Shown one piece after another: positions 42,387 to 44,921 of a stretch of 44,921 nucleotides of DNA. The stretch is from CAZNYN01 sp964577295 (GTDB taxonomy: Bacteria; Synergistota; Synergistia; Synergistales; Synergistaceae): the NCBI GenBank assembly GCA_964577295.1, contig CAZNYN010000011.1, forward strand, positions 1 through 44,921, in the 5' to 3' direction. Made by a program: the position numbers and the translations under genes. Positions within the stretch are counted from its first letter, which is position 1, and each line of letters opens with the position of its first letter. A model generated the notes under the pieces. That model did not search any database and was not told the origin of the DNA. It saw nothing but the letters and a program-made list of their open reading frames with translations.

Positions 42387-42426
42387 AAACAGGAGAGGTA
42401 TGTGTTTTACCCCTCCTGTTTTTTTA
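42387..42426 (+). terminator. Rho-independent terminator of the ctsR operon
   Basis: AAACAGGAG pairs with CTCCTGTTT, extended inside by GGTA/TACC, and runs into seven or more T residues. Confidence 0.9.
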
Positions 42427-42475
42427 AAGTTTATGCTAGCATAGACAGCAGCTTAATTCAGGAGGGATTTGCGTT

Positions 42476-43348
42476 ATGAAACTAAGGGGAACATTAAGAA
42501 CACTCACACTATTTACGGTTATGGGTATATCTGCGGCGGCCTTTGCAGCCGATGATGCGGTTTTGACAGTAGGCTCCGCATCTTTGAACGAGAGAGAAGC
42601 TCTGCAGGTTTTGGCAAGCTCCGCAGGCGGCAACGAAATGATGGTAGGAATGATGCTCGGACAGTCTACAATCAAAGAGAGAAAAGAAATTCTCGAGCAG
42701 GTAGCCGATGCAATGATCTTCGCGGAAGCTGCCAAAGGCAAAGGCCTGGACAGCCGCCCCGACGTAGCTTTTCAGATTAAATGGCAGACAATGCAGACCC
42801 TTCTGCAGGCATATTTCTCAGAGGTAAGCGCCAAGTGGGACTTCAGCGAAAAAGCGATGAAAGCATACTATGAAGCGCACCTCAACGAATTTGTTCAGGC
42901 TCCCGCGGCTCATACAAGACACATTCTTACAGAGACCGAAGCGGATGCAGTCAACGCTATTCTCAATATTTACAAAACAAAAGATTTTGCAAAAACAGCG
43001 GCTGAATACAGCCGTGACCCCAACAACGCGAACAATGGCGGCGAATTAGGGTGGGTAGAGAAGGGCACACTTTCCGCTGCTGTGGATAAAGTTGTTTCCG
43101 AGTCTGCCATAGGATCACTAGCAGGACCGGTTAAATCGGAGTTTGGATGGCATGTTATAGAAGTTCTCGAACGCCGCCCCGCACATCAGATGACATACAA
43201 AGAGGCCGCTCAGGAAGTAGAACAGAGACTTCAGAGAGCGTATATAGACAAAGAGCTTAAAGCACTGAAAGAAAAATACAAAGTCACAATAGACGAAAAG
43301 ATACTCTCAAACCTTGGAGGCGTACCTGCTCCCGCCGAATCAAAGTAA
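42476..43348 (+). CDS. Parvulin-type peptidylprolyl isomerase, exported
   Basis: The 290-residue protein has a signal peptide (TLFTVMGISAAAFAADD). An N-terminal helical SurA-like chaperone part covers about residues 30-140. One parvulin domain follows, starting ARHIL-like HTRHILTETEADAV and including NNGGELGWVEKGTLSAAVDK and FGWHVIEVLERRP. This is the layout of periplasmic PpiC/PrsA/SurA proteins, which assist folding of exported and outer-membrane proteins. CAGGAGGG lies about 8 nt before the ATG. Confidence 0.93.
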   Translation: MKLRGTLRTLTLFTVMGISAAAFAADDAVLTVGSASLNEREALQVLASSAGGNEMMVGMMLGQSTIKERKEILEQVADAMIFAEAAKGKGLDSRPDVAFQIKWQTMQTLLQAYFSEVSAKWDFSEKAMKAYYEAHLNEFVQAPAAHTRHILTETEADAVNAILNIYKTKDFAKTAAEYSRDPNNANNGGELGWVEKGTLSAAVDKVVSESAIGSLAGPVKSEFGWHVIEVLERRPAHQMTYKEAAQEVEQRLQRAYIDKELKALKEKYKVTIDEKILSNLGGVPAPAESK

Positions 43349-43352
43349 ATAA

Positions 43353-43790
43353 ATGGCAGAACTATACTCACTTCCGGAGGGGATAAACTTTCCCCTCCGT
43401 ATCAGAATACTAGGAGCTGTGGCGGGTATATCGGCGGCAGGCTACGGGATGAGTGCTTTCCTCTCGGGAGGAGGAATGTCACAGGTAATACTCCCCATAT
43501 TTCTGGGATTTTTTGTAGTCTATTTCTCCGGATACAGCAAAAAACTTTTTTTCTCCTCCGAGGGAGTATGCAGGGACAAAATCTTTTGGGGGCAGGCTAA
43601 AAGAGAAACAATCCCCTGGCAGGACATAGCTGATGTCAAGGTTATCCTTAACAAAGGCAGCAACATTTATGTCATACCAAATTCACTAAAAGGGTCATGG
43701 CCGTTTATATTTCCCCGTGAAATGGAAAAAGATGTCATCTCATTTTTAAAAAAACATATAGATGCCGCTGACATTTACATAGATAAATAG
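43353..43790 (+). CDS. Hypothetical membrane protein with PH-like C-terminal domain
   Basis: The 145-residue protein is not clearly a named family. Two hydrophobic segments near residues 17-35 and 42-60 are followed by a beta-rich domain (WGQAKRETIPWQDIADVKVI and NIYVIPNSLKGSWPFIFPRE). That domain resembles the PH-like fold of small bacterial membrane proteins (DUF304-type). It starts 4 nt after the isomerase gene and precedes mscS, so it is probably in one operon. Function unknown. Confidence 0.75.
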   Translation: MAELYSLPEGINFPLRIRILGAVAGISAAGYGMSAFLSGGGMSQVILPIFLGFFVVYFSGYSKKLFFSSEGVCRDKIFWGQAKRETIPWQDIADVKVILNKGSNIYVIPNSLKGSWPFIFPREMEKDVISFLKKHIDAADIYIDK

Positions 43791-43813
43791 TTCGCTTACG
43801 TGAGGTGGTTATA

Positions 43814-44674
43814 ATGCTTTACAACGCTGAGTTTTTGATACAGGCCCTGATAGGACACGTCGCCGACATAGCGAGAGTTATTTTTCTCTTCGCACTTTGG
43901 TATATCGCTTCCAGAGCGTCCAATAAAGCATTGCGCCACGTATTTGACGCAGCAATACAGAAAATCCCCGAAGGATCGTCAGGTGCTGTAGCCCGCGACG
44001 CTATAATACAGAGGCTAAAGACTATAAGACAGCTTATGACCCAGCTTTCACGCGTTGTCATAGGTCTGCTTATGGGATTTTGGATACTCAGCTCCGTAGG
44101 AATAGATGTCCGCCCCATAATAGCAGGTATCGGAGTTGTCGGTATCGCCGTTTCTTTGGCCGCGCAGAACGTAATACGGGACTTTATCAACGGCATACTT
44201 ATCTTGATAGAGGATCAGTATAATGTCGGTGACTGGGTCGAGATAGGCAAACTATCCGGATCCGTGGAAAAATTCACATTGAGAGTCACGAGGCTCAGAG
44301 ATTTTGACGGCAACCTTGTTGTTATACCAAACAGTACAATACAAACAGTGGTGAACTATACAAAAATCTGGTCTGTCGCAGTTGTCAAAATAGGCATAAC
44401 ATACGAGTCCGATTACAGAAAAGCATTGCGAATAATGCAGGACTTGGCGAACGAGATGGCCGAGAAAGAGGGGTCCTCTATTATCGAAACGCCTGTTGTG
44501 CAGGGCATAACAGAATTTGCGGAGAACTCCATAAACATGAGAGCGATGTTAAAAACTTCCCCTGGCATGCAGTGGAGCGTAGGCAGAGAATACAGAATGA
44601 GACTGAAGGAACGTTTTGACAGAGATAATATAGAGTTCGCTTATCCTCAGATTGTAGTTCATAAAATAGATTAA
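43814..44674 (+). CDS. MscS family mechanosensitive ion channel
   Basis: A 286-residue channel that would open under membrane tension on hypo-osmotic shock. Hydrophobic segments lie near residues 12-32 and 80-100, and the pore helix is in IGVVGIAVSLAAQNVIRDFI with the glycine-rich pattern of MscS. The beta domain follows (YNVGDWVEIGKLSGSVEKFT and VIPNSTIQTVVNYTK), then an alpha/beta C terminus. The length is close to E. coli MscS (286). ATG 43814 is favoured because GAGGTGG lies 5-6 nt upstream and overlaps the GTG at 43805. Confidence 0.93.
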   Translation: MLYNAEFLIQALIGHVADIARVIFLFALWYIASRASNKALRHVFDAAIQKIPEGSSGAVARDAIIQRLKTIRQLMTQLSRVVIGLLMGFWILSSVGIDVRPIIAGIGVVGIAVSLAAQNVIRDFINGILILIEDQYNVGDWVEIGKLSGSVEKFTLRVTRLRDFDGNLVVIPNSTIQTVVNYTKIWSVAVVKIGITYESDYRKALRIMQDLANEMAEKEGSSIIETPVVQGITEFAENSINMRAMLKTSPGMQWSVGREYRMRLKERFDRDNIEFAYPQIVVHKID

Positions 44675-44675
44675 C

Positions 44676-44708
44676 AAAAATCAGCCCCGTATCGGGGCTG
44701 ATTTTTTA
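44676..44708 (+). terminator. Rho-independent terminator after the mscS gene
   Basis: AAATCAGCCCCG pairs with CGGGGCTGATTT around a short loop, followed by a T run. Confidence 0.93.
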
Positions 44709-44753
44709 AATGGCTAAATGTTCGGTGATTTGCAAAATAGTAAATGATGTAAA

Positions 44754-44789
44754 TACGGAAAGAGACGGGCAAGCCCGTCTCTTTCCGTA
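44754..44789. repeat. Perfect 17-bp palindrome, possible terminator of tRNA-Glu(CTC)
   Basis: TACGGAAAGAGACGGGC at 44754-44770 is followed after AA by its exact complement at 44773-44789. On the minus strand it lies 49 nt past the 3' end of tRNA-Glu, with only a modest TATTTAC after it, so a terminator role is plausible but not strong. Confidence 0.6.
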
Positions 44790-44837
44790 AACCTTCCGGC
44801 TTACTTTGCCATAAGCAAAATAAACACGGACTTTATT

Positions 44838-44913
44838 TGGCAGTCCCTAGGGGATTCGAACCCCTGTTAACGGGCTGAGAACCCGCCGTCCTGGGCCCCT
44901 AGACGAAGGGACC
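44838..44913 (-). tRNA. tRNA-Glu(CTC)
   Basis: The acceptor arms GGTCCCT and AGGGACT pair with one G-T. The anticodon stem GCGGG/CCCGT encloses TTCTCAG, so the anticodon is CTC (Glu). The T-arm has GTTCGAA and the 3' CCA is encoded at 44838-44840. It is 76 nt long. Confidence 0.94.
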
Positions 44914-44921
44914 ACATCGCA

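Noticed and set aside
1..44921. CRISPR array, insertion sequence, prophage, toxin-antitoxin or defence island
   Set aside because: I saw no regularly spaced repeats, transposase, integrase, phage structural gene or recognised defence gene. The tRNA genes at both ends show no adjacent integrase or duplicated attachment site.

Overview
The window looks like a chromosomal segment of a diderm anaerobe, most likely a member of the Synergistota (Synergistaceae). This is an inference from gene content; no rRNA is present to confirm it. One set of genes builds an LPS outer membrane: BamA, LpxD, LpxC, LpxA, a KdsC-type phosphatase, an LptF/LptG permease and a Skp/OmpH chaperone. Another set is typical of Firmicutes and Synergistota: CtsR, McsA, ClpC, ScpA/ScpB, PlsY and a SpoIVB-type protease. 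Anaerobic carbon monoxide dehydrogenase and a selenocysteine-containing SelD point to strict anaerobic metabolism. I see no insertion sequence, prophage, CRISPR array or other clear mobile DNA, and gene packing is dense.

Layout. 1-272: three tRNA genes (Lys cut by the window edge, Glu, Thr) and a terminator. 322-10396: a long plus-strand envelope block with a histidine phosphatase, a sigma factor, a single-pass membrane protein with anti-sigma-like topology, bamA, an overlapping unknown envelope protein, then lpxD-lpxC-fabZ-lpxA-kdsC-lptF/G. 10445-12500 (minus): birA-selD, with selD read through an in-frame UGA. 12620-15846: prfB with its programmed +1 frameshift, then a SpoIVB-like S55 protease. 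15888-20717: dgkA (minus), a Nif3-like protein, trpS, scpA, scpB, an RsuA/RluB pseudouridine synthase and a small TM1266-like regulator. 20989-22835: a beta-lactamase-fold protein lacking its catalytic motifs, and a DUF202 membrane protein. 22983-23841 (minus): smpB and ssrA (tmRNA).

24012-28098: an Rrf2 regulator followed by cooS, a CooF-type ferredoxin and an FAD/NAD oxidoreductase, which together would move electrons from CO to NAD(P) or another acceptor. 28172-31505 (minus): MgtC-like protein, tRNA-Pro, SulP transporter and TtcA. 31569-34000: a LuxR-type regulator with a degenerate receiver, a flippase-like membrane protein and an ICMT-like methyltransferase. 33990-35562 (minus): metallo-beta-lactamase-fold hydrolase and YgjP-like metallopeptidase. 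35669-38683: YgiQ-type radical SAM protein, OmpH/Skp and PlsY. 38963-42375: ctsR-mcsA-clpC with a good sigma-70 promoter overlapped by a probable CtsR operator and no mcsB. 42476-44674: parvulin isomerase, a membrane protein and an MscS channel. 44838-44913 (minus): tRNA-Glu(CTC).

Most of the window is conserved housekeeping. The points most worth a second look are the selenocysteine SelD with its candidate SECIS, the sigma/anti-sigma-like pair in front of bamA, the unknown protein overlapping bamA, the inactive-looking beta-lactamase homologue, the receiver without a phospho-acceptor, and the McsB-less ctsR operon. I did not find one clearly new multi-gene system, and I do not claim one.
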